A stretch of DNA of 64,000 nucleotides from Rhizophagus irregularis. Its lineage: Eukaryota > Glomeromycota > Glomeromycetes > Glomerales > Glomeraceae. Positions 36,785-49,219 of this stretch are shown in pieces (the stretch's first letter is position 1; each line of letters opens with the position of its first letter). The notes under the pieces were generated by a model. That model saw only the letters and a list, made by a program, of their open reading frames with translations. It searched no databases and was not told where the DNA came from. Position numbers and translations under genes: made by a program. The stretch spans positions 2,418,001 through 2,482,000 of the forward strand of contig NC_089432.1 in NCBI RefSeq assembly GCF_026210795.1. Reading direction: 5' to 3'.

Positions 36785-38650
36785 TTACCTCTCAAACAAG
36801 AAATTATTTTTTTTCCGCATTAAAACAGGTATTTCGCAAGGTATTACGCAAGGTACTGTATTTTTAAATAACTTCGAGTATCTATTGGTTTGGAACGATA
36901 TCAAAAACTTTCTAACAAAGCTTATTTCATCAAAAGTATTTGAAAGCATCGTGCGGGTCGAAAATACGTTTATCGTGATGACGCTGACGTTTCTCATCCG
37001 GTTTACTATAAGAAAAATCTAAATTGTAATTGTTATTAACCGTTCGCTTGTTATGATGAGTCTTGACTTCTTTGGCATCATCCGAAGTCATTGAAAAATC
37101 CACATTATAAGAGTCTTGGAGAAGATCTGCCTTCATATGCTGACAGGCAATAGGGAATCGATCCGTAAATTCTTTCATCTCTTCGACCAACTATTTTGGG
37201 TGTAAGGGTGCGGTAGTACGTCTTGCACGTTTTCTGAACTCAGACATGTGCTCATGAAAAGCATTGTTGATGTCGGTAAGAGATTGTTTTTGTATATCAC
37301 GCAATCGAAGCTTTTTCACTGAAGTGCCATTCTTGGCGGCTCTGACTGATTCAAAGTCATATGCTTTTTTCTTAAATTCATCCAATCGTTCAGATATGGA
37401 ACGCTTGGCCACTTGGGGAACTTTGTCTTTAATTCGTGTATGATGCCGTAATTGAGTAGTATCCTTCTGGTGGTACAACAACAGGTGATTTTCCTTTGTG
37501 ATAATTTTTAGGCAGAGAAGCACAGCCACTTGAAGGTTGTTGCGCACGTCGCGTATAACAAAGAATTAAAAATGGGTAAGCGTCCACGTTTGGTGCAGTC
37601 TTCAACGTATTATATTTTAAGTATCTGACAGGCTTCTTCACATATTGTGAAGGAAGAAAAAGAAAACGATATTGCTTGGAGATAGCCAATTTGTCAGCAA
37701 GTTAGTGTGTTTGTCCCGCTTTCGGTTTTGATTTAGCAAAAATACGTTTACACGACCGTTCAAACCGTTGTTGTTGTTGTTCTTTTGTATGTGGATTTCA
37801 CTTGGAGTAAACTGGAAGTTGAAAAGTCTCTTCCGGTACATATACTTATTACCTAATTGTAAAATCGATTTCGCGTCTCGAGCGTGATAAGTACTACTAT
37901 ATGTGATACCTAGTCTATTAGAAAGACATTTTTGATCGATCATCTTGCCAACGACAATAAAGAAGATTGGCGTGTGAAACTTTGTCATTATTAAATTCAG
38001 CGCTGGTGTCACGCGTTTTTTTCCGTATAGGTGTGAAAGCCGGCCCTTTAAACAATTGCGAGTGATGAACTCCACAAGCTCATCTGTCTAGTGACATGAT
38101 GATAAGACTAGGGACTGAACAGATATGTTATAGCTCGTTGATGTGTAATTTTATTATTGCATGGGAGAAAGATGCCAGAGTAAAATCTGTATCTTTAGTA
38201 CGAAAAATTAAAGAAAGTTCTTGTTGTATGATTCCGATATGAAATTATTTGTCCACGTGGTGTCGGGAAATTGATAGATAATCTCAAAAAAGAAACTTTT
38301 AAAATCGTAGATCGTTTTAAAACCTGATTCTTTTACTTTGGTCACGTGGAATTTTTCAAAAGAGACGAGGAAAAAATTATCTACTATACTAGAGGTAGAA
38401 ATTAAAGGAAAGGAAGTGTTTGAAGAAACATTATCTTCGATTAAAGTGTCATTATAGGAGATGTAGACTCGAAAGGTTCACTATTGAAGACATAGTCGTC
38501 TGGTGAGAAAGAACTAAAGCCGTACGGAGGAATATAATTTCCGTCTGCCCGAGGAAAAGAACACATAACCCAAAGTTGCGGGTATAAAAAACTCTGTTTT
38601 TCTGAAAAAACTGTAGCGTATATTACGCTATTAGCAAGCAACGGGGCCAC
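36785..38650 (-). pseudogene. Broken unknown gene in a less AT-rich island
   Basis: On the minus strand, coding-like pieces follow one another: 38650-38441 (MAPLLANSVIYATVF) continuing in another frame to about 38230 (IEDNVSSNTSFPLI, then SGFKTIYDFKSFFF), then RTKDTDFTLASFSHAIIKLH to about 38130, then 38085-37850 (ELVEFITRNCLKGRL, KMIDQKCLSNRLGITY), then 37547-37194 (ISERLDEFKKKAYDFESVRA) and, after a single in-frame TAG, 37190-36930 (EMKEFTDRFPIACQHM, KPDEKRQRHHDKRIF). Frame changes and stops make an intact protein impossible without many introns. Composition is visibly richer in G+C than the surroundings. I cannot name the family; transferred or virus-derived origin is only a possibility. 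Confidence 0.5.
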
Positions 38651-41220
38651 CGTGTGGTCCTTCCACCACGAAATAAAAACTAATTAACGGAACGGTAAAA
38701 CTAGTGTTTACTGCGGAAAATTAACAAAAATAAAAAAGGGGGAAGAGTTTTTTTTTTTTATGAAAATGATCTAGGTGAAGTTGAAAAAAGTTCTCGTTAT
38801 TGTATTTCTTATGGCTTATTAGAAGCACGTGATTTTATAAGGTGTAAACGATCCAAAAAAAGAGGATAGTGGAAGTATTAAAGATAGGGTGTATAAAGAC
38901 TTTGATAAGTGACTGTATAGTCGAAACTTTTACCATATGTATATATATTCGCAAATTGGTTTTGTTTGTTAATAAGCAATGTACAAAAAAAATAATAAAA
39001 AGTCTATTTTTTCCCTCAAGTACCTGAAAGATAACCCAAAGATTAACTGAAAAATGTTTTACCAGTTGTTGATGGTAAGAATATTATAAACTATCTAATT
39101 AAGGAATTCACTGTATATTTCAAAATTTATTTAATCAACCCCTTGGGACTTGGGTAACTTTTGGTTAATTGTCCTGAAAACTTGATTGTTTCACTGCAGT
39201 AAACTTTAAACTAAATTCGTCTAAAAATTCATCTACAAGATTTGAATTCATTTCAAAAGCAAATTTATTGTTTTTCAATAAAATATAATTTTAGAATATA
39301 TAATTTATTTTTCCATTTATATTAAAAACTTGAAATATGTCGAAGAAAAATAATGTCTAAAAAGTCAACTAACGATTAAAATTTAGAGTTAGATATAACT
39401 TGAAATTATATATAAAATTAAAAGAATTTTAAAAAGAATTAATAAATAGAAAAAATCATACAAAAAAAGTCGACGCACAAGGATTTTTTAATAAATTTTC
39501 CAAAAATTATTTCATGAAACATTGACCGCATAATCAAATAAACTCAATTTTGATAATTTTGATATTCTTCTAAAATAAGTACTACGTAGTTTTTAATGTT
39601 ATGAATTTTCCTTCCCAGGAAATAAATGAGTAGTCCCCTGGAGCATGTCACTCATTTAATATTAACTATTTTAACTATTTTAAACTAAAATTAGTAATTT
39701 CCCGGCTATCTATATGAGACCGGGAAATAACTAAACGAAGATTCCCGGTCATTTATAAACTCAGCTAATCACTCGTAATTTTTATAATTTTTAAAAATTA
39801 GTATGAAGGTGATCATAAGTGACACTTAGTGCGACAGGGGATTAATTTACTTATACATATAGTTTCGTAATACGATTTTAATGCCTGATACACCTGATAC
39901 ACAATTTATTATAACCATTTTTATTATAAATCACATTACACCGGATAAAATGATGATATCTGTACGACATATTAATCAGATTTAATAATAATTTCATAAC
40001 AACATTTCTTTATATATTTTAATACTATTATCATTAATATTATTTGTATAAATATATTATATTCAATAATATAAAAAAAAAAATTCAAATTCAGTGATTC
40101 TTGAAAACTCTGCGTATAAAACGAAAAAAAAGTTGCTTAGCGCTAATCTTCAAAATTTATTCTAACATTAAAAAGAACTTATATTATTCTTATTATTCTA
40201 ATGATACATTAAAAATTCGTTATTTAAGAATTTTAATTTGTATATTCAATAAGCAAAATTATATATTTCCAAATAGTAATATTTAATATTACCGTATATT
40301 TCTTTTTAAGAGTTAAGTTTGTTAAGGAAATTGTTGGTAAAAAACTTTTTTCTTGATAAATATAAAGTGAACTGATACTATGCTATCCTTATATAGTAAA
40401 TAATAAAAAGATTCTTATATAGAAAATTTTCTAATAGAAAAGTAAATGATGCGAAACAAAAGAATTAATAAAAGAAAATTTTTAAATACCTATGGGAACT
40501 GAAAAGATTTATAAGGATTGAGATTCGTAAAACCAAAAAAAAATCGTAAATCCTTTAATTTATTCAGAGCTTGAAAATACGCTGTTCTTTTTCAGCTTGC
40601 ATGAACTTCCCCAGAAAAATGTCAATAAAATTTGTTTATAAAAATAAATTTTCTTGTACTAAATAATTGTTAACGTTACCATGAATCCATAATACGTTTA
40701 AATAATTCTTATATTTTATTGAGAATAAATAATAATAATAGTAGTAAGAAATATTACCTCCTGCTTCTCTTATTTAGATGACATCACTTTCATATATATA
40801 TTAAATAGAACATTATTATTATTTTATTTATTTTAAAAATAATACCCATAAAAATATAACTGATAATTATAAATTAATAATAAACGATATGGCGAACAAT
40901 AAAAAAAGATAAAATAGATAGAGTAGTTAGTTGCAATAAACTATAAAAGTGATTCGTTCAAAAAATTATTTTATGTATCGATGAGCACAGTATACACTTT
41001 TAGAAATGATCAGCACAAATCACGTGAACGTTACATTTTTCTGCGGGCAACTGGGAAGTTTGCTGCATGCTGAAGATCAGTAAAATTTCGACATAGAAAT
41101 GTCTGGTGTCACTATTTTTATTATAAATAGTTTTACAAAAAAAAAAATATTTTTTTTTTCAATTTAAAAACGTAAAATTAAATTCTGCCACAAAATTTTA
41201 AAATTTTTGTATATCCAACA
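38651..41220. other. Interval upstream of K4, no gene seen
   Basis: AT-rich. A TTTCCCGG...CCGGGAAA inverted pair lies at 39697-39727. The stretch 40200-40300 resembles 58620-58710 upstream of K5, and 41060-41220 matches 59520-59643, marking the shared duplicated flank. Confidence 0.5.
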
Positions 41221-43264
41221 ATGTCTAATAACGCTGAACTTACTAAAAATTCAAATGAGTATAATTGGATTGAAGATGCAATTTCTAAAAAACTTATTAA
41301 ATATTATGAATTTGAACAATTCTGCGATCTGCAAGAAATTGGTTTCGGAGGTTTTGGAAAAGTTTATCGTGCAAGTTGGAAGAATTATTACAAACAATGT
41401 GCACTAAAATCCTTTTTTGATTTCAACGACTCTACAGTTAAAGGAATTGTCCGTGAGGTAATTTTAATATCGAACATATTTCAATTTATATATGTACATT
41501 TCTATTATTAACAAACTTCTATTTATTGCTTAGATTCAACTTCAGCGCGAAGTTGATTTTCATAATAACATTATCCGTTTTTATGGTGTCACAGCTTCCA
41601 GTAAAGGTATCAAAAGTTCTAGTAATATTATTTTTTTTTTATATTAAACTGTAATTAATTATCTAATTTGTAAATTTTTTTTTTTTTAAAAGAAAACCAA
41701 AGAAAAAAGTATATGTTAGTAATGGAATATGCCGACAGTGGTACTCTCCGAAAATATTTGAATGAAAATCTGTCTTGGAATGACAAATATAATCTTGCAT
41801 TCCAACTTGTTTGTGCAGTATCATGTTTACATGGCGAAGGGATCGTGCATCGTGATTTGGTAATTAATTTATAACTTATTATGATTGCGTAGTGTATTTA
41901 GTTTATCTTAATTTAATTATTTTAATTTAATGTAATTGAATAGCACTCCAATAATATATTAGTTCATCAGAATACTGTCAAGCTAGCAGATTTTGGCTTA
42001 TCAAAAAGAATTGAAGAAACATCCAACTCTCAATCAAAAACATTTGGATTAATTCCATATGTTGATCCAAAAAGTTTCAATAGAAGTAAAGAATTATATG
42101 TATTAAGTAAAAAAAGTGATGTTTATAGCATTGGCGTATTGTTATGGGAAATATCCAGTTGCCAGCCTCCTTTTCATGGTAAACAATATGATGTTGGTTT
42201 AGCTTTAGATATATTACAAGGCCTTAGAGAAACACCCACTCATGATACACATGAAGAATATATAAAAATTTATGTTGGTATGTATAAAATTACATTTGTA
42301 TGATTTATAACCATATAATTTTAATTAATTGAGGATAATTTTCTGTAGATTGTTGGAATATTGAACCTGATAATCGTCCAACTATTGATCAAGTAGTTGA
42401 AGAACTAAAAGTACTCATAATGAAAGAAAACATAATTATAAAAGATTTTCACTTATATAATAATACCAATAATTCTCTGTCATCAAATAACCATCAACTG
42501 TCTAATTCAACTGTTAAAATTTCTGAAAGTACTAGTTCAATACATGGAGATTTATCTCAAGTTATTCAAAATTTTGATATGATTGATATGATAAATACAG
42601 AAGAACTAGAACCAACATTATCATCAATTAACCAATTTAAGGATAACTTTAATATAGAAGTTAATATTATGTTCAATCTTTTTAATGATAGTGATGAAAT
42701 AGGGAAGCAAAAGATCTTAAGTTATCTTAATGAACAAAATATAACTTTGCAAGAGATTAATAATTTATTATTAAATGATCAAAATAACTCGCATTCTATT
42801 TACTTACTTGGAAAATTTAATCATTTAGGAATTGGAATCAGCGTTGATAATCAAAAAGCATTCGAGTTATATCAAAAAGCAGCAGATTTAGGAAATTCAT
42901 CTGGAATAAATGATTTAGGATATTGTTATTTAAATGGAATTGGAACTGGTATTGATAAGAAAAAAGCATTTGAATTATATCAAAAGGCAGCAGAATTAGG
43001 TAATTCATCTGGAATAAATAATTTGGGAGATTGTTATCAATACGGAATTGGAACTGATATTAATAATAAAAAAGCATTTGAATTATATCAAAACCCTATA
43101 AAAAATTTTGATCCGTTTTTTTATTCCGTTTTTATTCCGTTTTTATTATTAAATAGACAATTCCGTGTTTATTCAGTAAAGGTCTCATATTCGCGGAATT
43201 TATACGGAAATTTTACTGAAATTATCTATAAAAAAACTGAAATTTTATTGAATAGATTTAATTA

Positions 43265-43690
43265 ATAACACTGATAATAAACTAATAAAAAACTGATAAA
43301 TTCATAGAATAATTTATTACGTAAAACTGATAAAAAACTAATAAAAAACTGATAAATTCAAAGAGAATTTATTGATATAAAATGGATAATAAACTAATAA
43401 AAAACTGATAAATTCATAGAATAATTTATTGTATAAAACTGATGAAAAACTAATAAAAAACTGATAAATTCATATAATAATTTATTGTATAAAACTGATA
43501 AAAAACTAATAAAAAACTGATAAATTCATAGAATAATTTATTGTATAAAACTGATAAAAAACTAATAAAAAACTGATAAATTCATAGAATAATTTATTGC
43601 GTAAAACTGATAATAAACTAATAAAAAACTGATAAATTCAAAGAGAATTTATTGATATAAAATGGATAAATTTCGGATAAAAAACTGATA
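43265..43690. repeat. Seven-copy, 56 bp subterminal tandem repeat of the CACTA element
   Basis: AACTGATAAATTCA recurs at 43291, 43347, 43403, 43459, 43515, 43571 and 43627, exactly 56 bp apart each time, with AATAATTTATTG between copies. The spacing suits arrayed transposase-binding sites (inference). Confidence 0.85.
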
Positions 43691-43729
43691 AATTTCCAAG
43701 ATACAATTTCAGGATTTCTCCCTACTTTA

Positions 43730-45086
43730 CTAATCAGTTTTCTTGCTAGAAGATCTTGTTATTCGTGAAGTTTTTGGAGTTTTTACTGGGGTTTGTGAAG
43801 ATTTCCTTTTTCTTTTTTTATCTATAAAATTGGAAAACATAATAAATATAATTATATTTATTTGAAAAAAAACAAAATTTCTGCCTTACTAGAAGTTTCT
43901 GCAATTTTATCCATAACAGGCGTAATATGGAGAGCATTGTCCTCAGTTTCAGAAGTATTAACTTCACCTGGAGTGGGAGATGGTGGATCCTCAGTACCTG
44001 GCGTATTAGCTTTGGAGATGGGAGTTGGTAAAATAATTGCTTTTGAACAGTAAAAATAATAGTGTTTATATTATTTAATATATTAAATATTAATATAAAT
44101 TACTATGGAATAATTATAAAAATAATACTTGAAGTACTTCCAGAAGCTTGCAAGCTACCAGTAATAGAATCACTCATGTTACGCTTCTTATTATTAGGTG
44201 GTTTGATATTTTTCTTTTTTGGCTGCGGTAGTGGAAGACCATGTTCTTTTGCATCAGCAATTTTCTTTTTTTTGGCTTGGTCAACTATAATAAAATTAAG
44301 TAAAAATTATTTAAAAAAAATACAAAAATTTTTGTAATAAAGCACATACCAGTACTATTACAGTACAAAGCAAGCCATTCACGAAATATAAAGTTAGCTT
44401 CGGAAACTGGAAATGTTGGGTTTGCTTCTTTGAACTGTAATAAAATAATAAATATTATTTATTTTTATATTTATTTTTATATCTTCACTAAAAATATGAA
44501 TTTATATACTTACATCTTTAATAATCTCTTCAACTATCCCCTTTTGCTGATGGGACATTGGTTCACCACGAGTAAGTCTAGAGGCTGCACGATTTCGAAG
44601 ATCATTCTGTAATAGTAATTATATAAAATTAATAATTGTTAGGCAAACACTTAAACTGAGTATATTTACCCTAAAGTTTAAGTATTGCTGCTTATCAAGT
44701 TTCAAGAATTCATGCCATTGGAACTCTTTTTTATTTTGCTTTTGAATTTGCTTATATTCTCTATATTCCTGAATTTTGATTGGATTCATCACAGTTCCTT
44801 TCGGAAACTGTATATAATTGTTATTACTAATTAGTAATTCAAGAAATTATTTGTAAACAAAGTATACCTGTTCATTAGTAGTGCCATTCACAGCACTACG
44901 TGCATCTAGAGATGATCCTGCAAGTGAAGGCTCAATGGTTATTAGCTCTGTATATAATTTATGACGCTTTTCAGAACTTAAAACATTAATAAGAGATATA
45001 TCTTCCAATAATACAAGAAATAGTTGTTTGCGTTCTTCATAACTAAGTTCACTAATATCAATAGCATGATTAGTACTTTGTGACAT
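43730..45086 (-). CDS. Accessory (second) protein of the CACTA element, multi-exon
   Basis: Starts MSQSTNHAIDISELSYEERK at 45086. Exons on the minus strand at about 45086-44869, 44811-44673, 44608-44521, 44436-44353, 44287-44109, 44032-43894 and 43823-43730, with AG/GT signals at each. Features in order: an acidic helical N-terminus (SYEERKQLFLVLL); NPIKIQEYREYKQIQ with WHEFLKLDKQQYLNF; RLTRGEPMSHQQK; FKEANPTFPVSEANFIFREW; a basic patch (KKKKIADAKEHGLPLPQPKK) like a nuclear signal; a Ser/Thr/Pro-rich tail; and an end in KTSRITRSSSKKTD. No known domain. By analogy with plant CACTA elements it could be a DNA-binding partner of the transposase. A related relic sits in the element inside K1. Exon ends are approximate. 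Confidence 0.65.
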
Positions 45087-45519
45087 CTTTTAAAAGAAAT
45101 TTTAAAATATTTATTATTAAAGAAAAGAAGAGTTGAATGTTTAATTAAATAAAAGTTTGAGTTGTATTTATAATGAAAAGTATATGATAATTGATATGCG
45201 TTTTACAAATTTGAAAGTATAAATAGTTTAATATTTATAATACAAAAGTATATAATAGTTTAATAATTATACGCGTCTTACAAATTTGAAAGTATAAATA
45301 GTTTAATATTTATAATATAAAACTATATGAAAGTTTAATAATTGATACGCGAAATTATAATAAAGTCAATATTTAATACTACTATTATATTGTATAAGCA
45401 TTAATTATTTTGATAATATTTTTTTTTAAATATATGGAATTTATCAGTTATATGAAAATTAATAATTATATAAAAATTCAAAACTCTGATTATTTTTAAT
45501 ATTTTTAATAATTTTTAAT
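45087..45519. promoter_or_regulatory. Divergent intergenic region between CACTA genes
   Basis: 433 bp between two outward-facing starts. Contains two or three imperfect copies of a block with ACAAATTTGAAAGTATAAAT and AGTTTAATATTTATAATA, so a shared bidirectional promoter is likely (inference). Confidence 0.5.
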
Positions 45520-48500
45520 ATGGTTAAACAAGTTCTATGCACCTGTATTTGGTGTCTTCAAGAGTCAAATGGCCAAGGAAAATCAGTAAGCAAGGCAACT
45601 CGTGCAAGGCATATAATAAAACAAAAAAAAACTTGGGCCAACCCAGCAGGCATGCCTACATTACAGCGTCATATAACTACTCCCATTTCTCAGACTACTT
45701 CAGCAGTATCACCATCTACAGTAATGCTATTGCCTACTAATACTACAGAAGAAATTTCAAATTATAATCATGGTGAAGATATTAATATAGATTTTTTTGA
45801 AAATATGATGAGTGATAGAAATGAAGAAATCATATCTGAACGATCTTCTAGTGATGAAGAAGATCAAATTGAAGTATTAGAATATGAAGAAAATGAAAAG
45901 GATAATGATGATGAATATGATGGGGATGATGATAATGATGATGATAATGATGAAGGTGATCATAATAATAATAATAATGAAGGAGATGATAAAGGGAATA
46001 ATGAAGAAGAAGAAAATAATAAGGAATATAATGGAGAAATTTCAGAAGATTTAATTAAAGGTTTACGGCTTCTTAAAATTAAAGACAAATATAATATCCC
46101 AGAAGCTGCATTTAATGAAATTCTTAAAGTTTTTGAAATTTCTAAAGTATCTCTTTTTAAACTTCGAAAACTTCTTGGAAATATTGTTCCATTAGAACCA
46201 ACTCTTGTAAATTGTTGCATCAACTCATGTGTAGCATTTACAGGCGAATTTATTAATGAAGATCATTGCCCATATTGTGGGGAATTTCGTTATAAATCTA
46301 GCCAAGTTGCTCGAAAAAATGCTTCTTATTGGTCACTTATTAATACACTTAGAGCACAATATAAGGACAAAGCTCGTTCTGAGACTCTTCGCTATCGACA
46401 TACTTACACCTCAACAAATGAGTATACAATTGGTAATCAAATAAGTGATGTATTTGATGGTTTTCGTTATAAAACTCTAGTTTCTTCTGGATTTTTCTCA
46501 GACAGTCGGGATATTGCCCTAATAGCATCTACTGATGGATACCAGATTTTCTGTCAAAAAAGAAATGACTGCTGGGTTATTCTTTTGATAAATGCAAATC
46601 TACCACCTGATGTGCGTGTCAAACGTGAAAATTTGATGATTTCTGCACTTATTCCAGGACCAAAAGAACCAAAAAATTTTAATTCTTTTTTACAACCACT
46701 AGTTGATGAATTAAAACAATTACAAGGTATTTAATTTATATTTATTAGCATATGTCAGATATGTTTAGATTATAAATAAACTTATAATATATAATACTTA
46801 TAATTCAATTATTATAATAATGAGTATAGAAGGTGTTCAATGTTTTGATGGTTTAACAGAAAGTACATTTACCCTTCATGCACATATTATGAGTTTGTCT
46901 GGTGACATTCCAGCACTTGCTAAAGTTATGTGTACAACAGGACATAACTCATATAAGGCTTGTCGATTTTGCACTATTAATGGAGTGTATTGTCAAGAAA
47001 ATCGACATGTATATTTTCCACACAAATCTGCTAATAGGAGGTATGATCCTGAAAATCTTCCATTACGAACACATGAAGGTTATATTCAAGATGTTATGGC
47101 CATAGAACATGTAAATGGAACTTTATATAGACAAGAAGTGCAAAAGAGAGGTGAGATATAAATTGTTTATAAATTGAATAAAATTTTTATTCATTTATTT
47201 GTTGTTTTTGTAGGTGTAAAAGGTCGAAGCATTCTTTTGGAACTTAAGTCAATTGAGTTCCCAGCTTCATTTCCCATCGATATTATGCATGGATTATTTG
47301 AAAATATTGCACCAGCAATGCTTCGCCATTGGTTTGGTACTTTTTTTAAAAAAGATTTTGCCTCTGAATGTGTACTTTCTAAAAGTATTTGGAATGAAAT
47401 TGGAACTATAATGGAAAAAAATCAAAAGAACATGCCTCTTGATTTTGGCCGTCCACCTATTGACATTCAAAAACATTTTGCAGGATTCAAAGCAGAGGAT
47501 TGGACAAATTGGGTGATACTGTATTCACTTCCACTCTTACAGAATTATCTTCCTGAAAGGTAAATTTGCTTGCAACATATATATATAATGTTACCAAGTA
47601 ATATTTACTATTAATTTAAATTTTAATATTTTTAGGTATTTAAATGGATGGGCAAAATTCGTACATGCTGTAAAGCTTTGTCTTAAAAAAAATATTAGTA
47701 TATCAGAATTGACAGAAATAGATAGATTATTTCGTGAATTTGTTACACATTATGAAAGGTATATTTTCATAAATAGTTATTGCAATCAATTCTTTATTTA
47801 ACTTATTAAATATAATTTAATTTTATTAGAGAGTATATTCAGGATGATTCCAGACGATTTTCGGCAGCACTAATTTCTTATCATTATTTACTGCATATTT
47901 CTACCTCCATTCGTAATACTGGGCCTGCATGGGCAACTTGGCAGTACCCCATGGAGAGATTATGTGGGATGCTAGTGCCATTAGTGCATTCCAAGCAACA
48001 TCCCTATACAAACCTTCGAAACCAAATTACTATATGGACTCAATTCTCACATCTTCAGTACAAAGCTGAAGTGAACCAGAAAGTTTTTGGAAACAAGTTG
48101 AGAGAACTTAGTACAATTGAAGAAGAGTTGTACTCACTATCACGCAAGTATTGTATGAATAGAACTGAGTTACAACGCCTTAGAGCTTATTATGTAACAG
48201 TATTGAATAAGCCTGCAGACCAACTTATGGTGAGCTATGATGTTCCAATTTTAATCTTTAAAAACTTTAGTTCTCTAACATTTGCTTAGCCAATTACAGA
48301 TTCCATACAGAAGTATGGGAAGTTTCGAACAAAGTATGGACTGATTATTAATTCAAAACTATCAAATCGCAAGGGTGATGTTGCTCGTAAAAATTTCTGT
48401 ATTGCTGTATGTATATCATTAGTACTAATGATTTTTCCAAGAATTATCATTTTAATATTAGCCACTTTTAGGTAAAGCTTTTGGTTGATAAAAATGCTCA

Positions 48501-48777
48501 TCGCCCAAATGCACCAATCATTCTGGAAGAAAGGGAGTTTTTTGGAGAGGTACAATATTTCTTTTCACATCAATATAATGGTTGCTGGTCCATGTTAGCA
48601 TATGTGCAATGGGTGCGAAATCCTCGGCCTTCTGGACATGGTCCATTAAAGTTCCGGGATCTTGGTGCATTTGAAGTAATTAATATTAGTGCAATTGATA
48701 GAAATGTTGGATTTCTCAAGATGCCAAACAATGAATTGTATATTATCGATCGAGAAAATAGAGTTAAATTCAGATAA
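45520..48777 (+). CDS. CACTA transposase, Tnp2/Transposase_21 type, 939 aa
   Basis: Exons 45520-46726, 46830-47150, 47214-47559, 47636-47758, 47830-48229, 48290-48406 and 48472-48777; phases agree throughout. An N-terminal Cys motif (CTCIWCLQE) is followed by an acidic Asp/Asn/Glu low-complexity stretch (residues about 105-170). A zinc-ribbon-like CCINSC...CPYCGEFRY comes near residues 229-260. The Tnp2 core follows: IASTDGYQIFCQKRNDCWVI, INANLPPDVRVK, IPGPKEPKNFNSFLQPLVDE, then GHNSYKACRFC and PIDIMHGLFENIAPAMLRHW, the DxMH-type motif expected near the active site. The C-terminal half has TWQYPMERLCGMLVPLVHSK and a region like the C-terminal domain of other Tnp2 proteins. It would excise and insert the element at 3 bp targets. 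No disabling change seen. Confidence 0.9.
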
Positions 48778-49219
48778 TTATTTGTTGTTATTTGGATAGT
48801 ATAATCAATTAAATTTATTAATTTGCGAAAGTCAAAAAACTTTATTTATAAATTATAGTTCATTTCGTTACGGTGTTGTATTACATAAAAAAAAAAAACT
48901 GGGATCCCAGACCCCAGGCGTTACTGACTAGTGAATTTTTATTTGCTTTTTTATTTTATTATATTTCTGATTTATTCATATTTTTTCCATTATTATTCCG
49001 TTTTTTATCATGGTTAATTATCAGCAAATTATCAGTTAATTTTAGAAATTTGATAGTCCATTTTAATTCCGTATTTATATTGCTGAAATTACTGAAAGAA
49101 TCCGGATTGTTACTCAACCGGTTACTATTCCGAAAAAATTCACTGAATATTTACGGAATCCAAACAAAATCATGGAGTTATAACGGAAATATTCTGGAGT
49201 GTCATTTTTTATAGGGAAA

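Larger units (their letters stand above)
43094..49216. mobile_element. Complete CACTA (CMC/EnSpm-like) transposon, 6.1 kb
   Basis: Termini CCCTATAAAAAATTTT and CATTTTTTATAGGG are inverted repeats, flanked by AAA on both sides (43091-43093 and 49217-49219), the 3 bp duplication of this superfamily. It carries a Tnp2-type transposase gene (plus) and a divergent accessory gene (minus), with a subterminal tandem array at the left end. The coding genes look intact, so it may be autonomous. Confidence 0.9.

Noticed and set aside
43862-44337. Plus-strand open frames of 63 and 91 codons in the CACTA element
   Set aside because: They lie opposite the exons of the minus-strand accessory gene, which has splice signals and a homologue.
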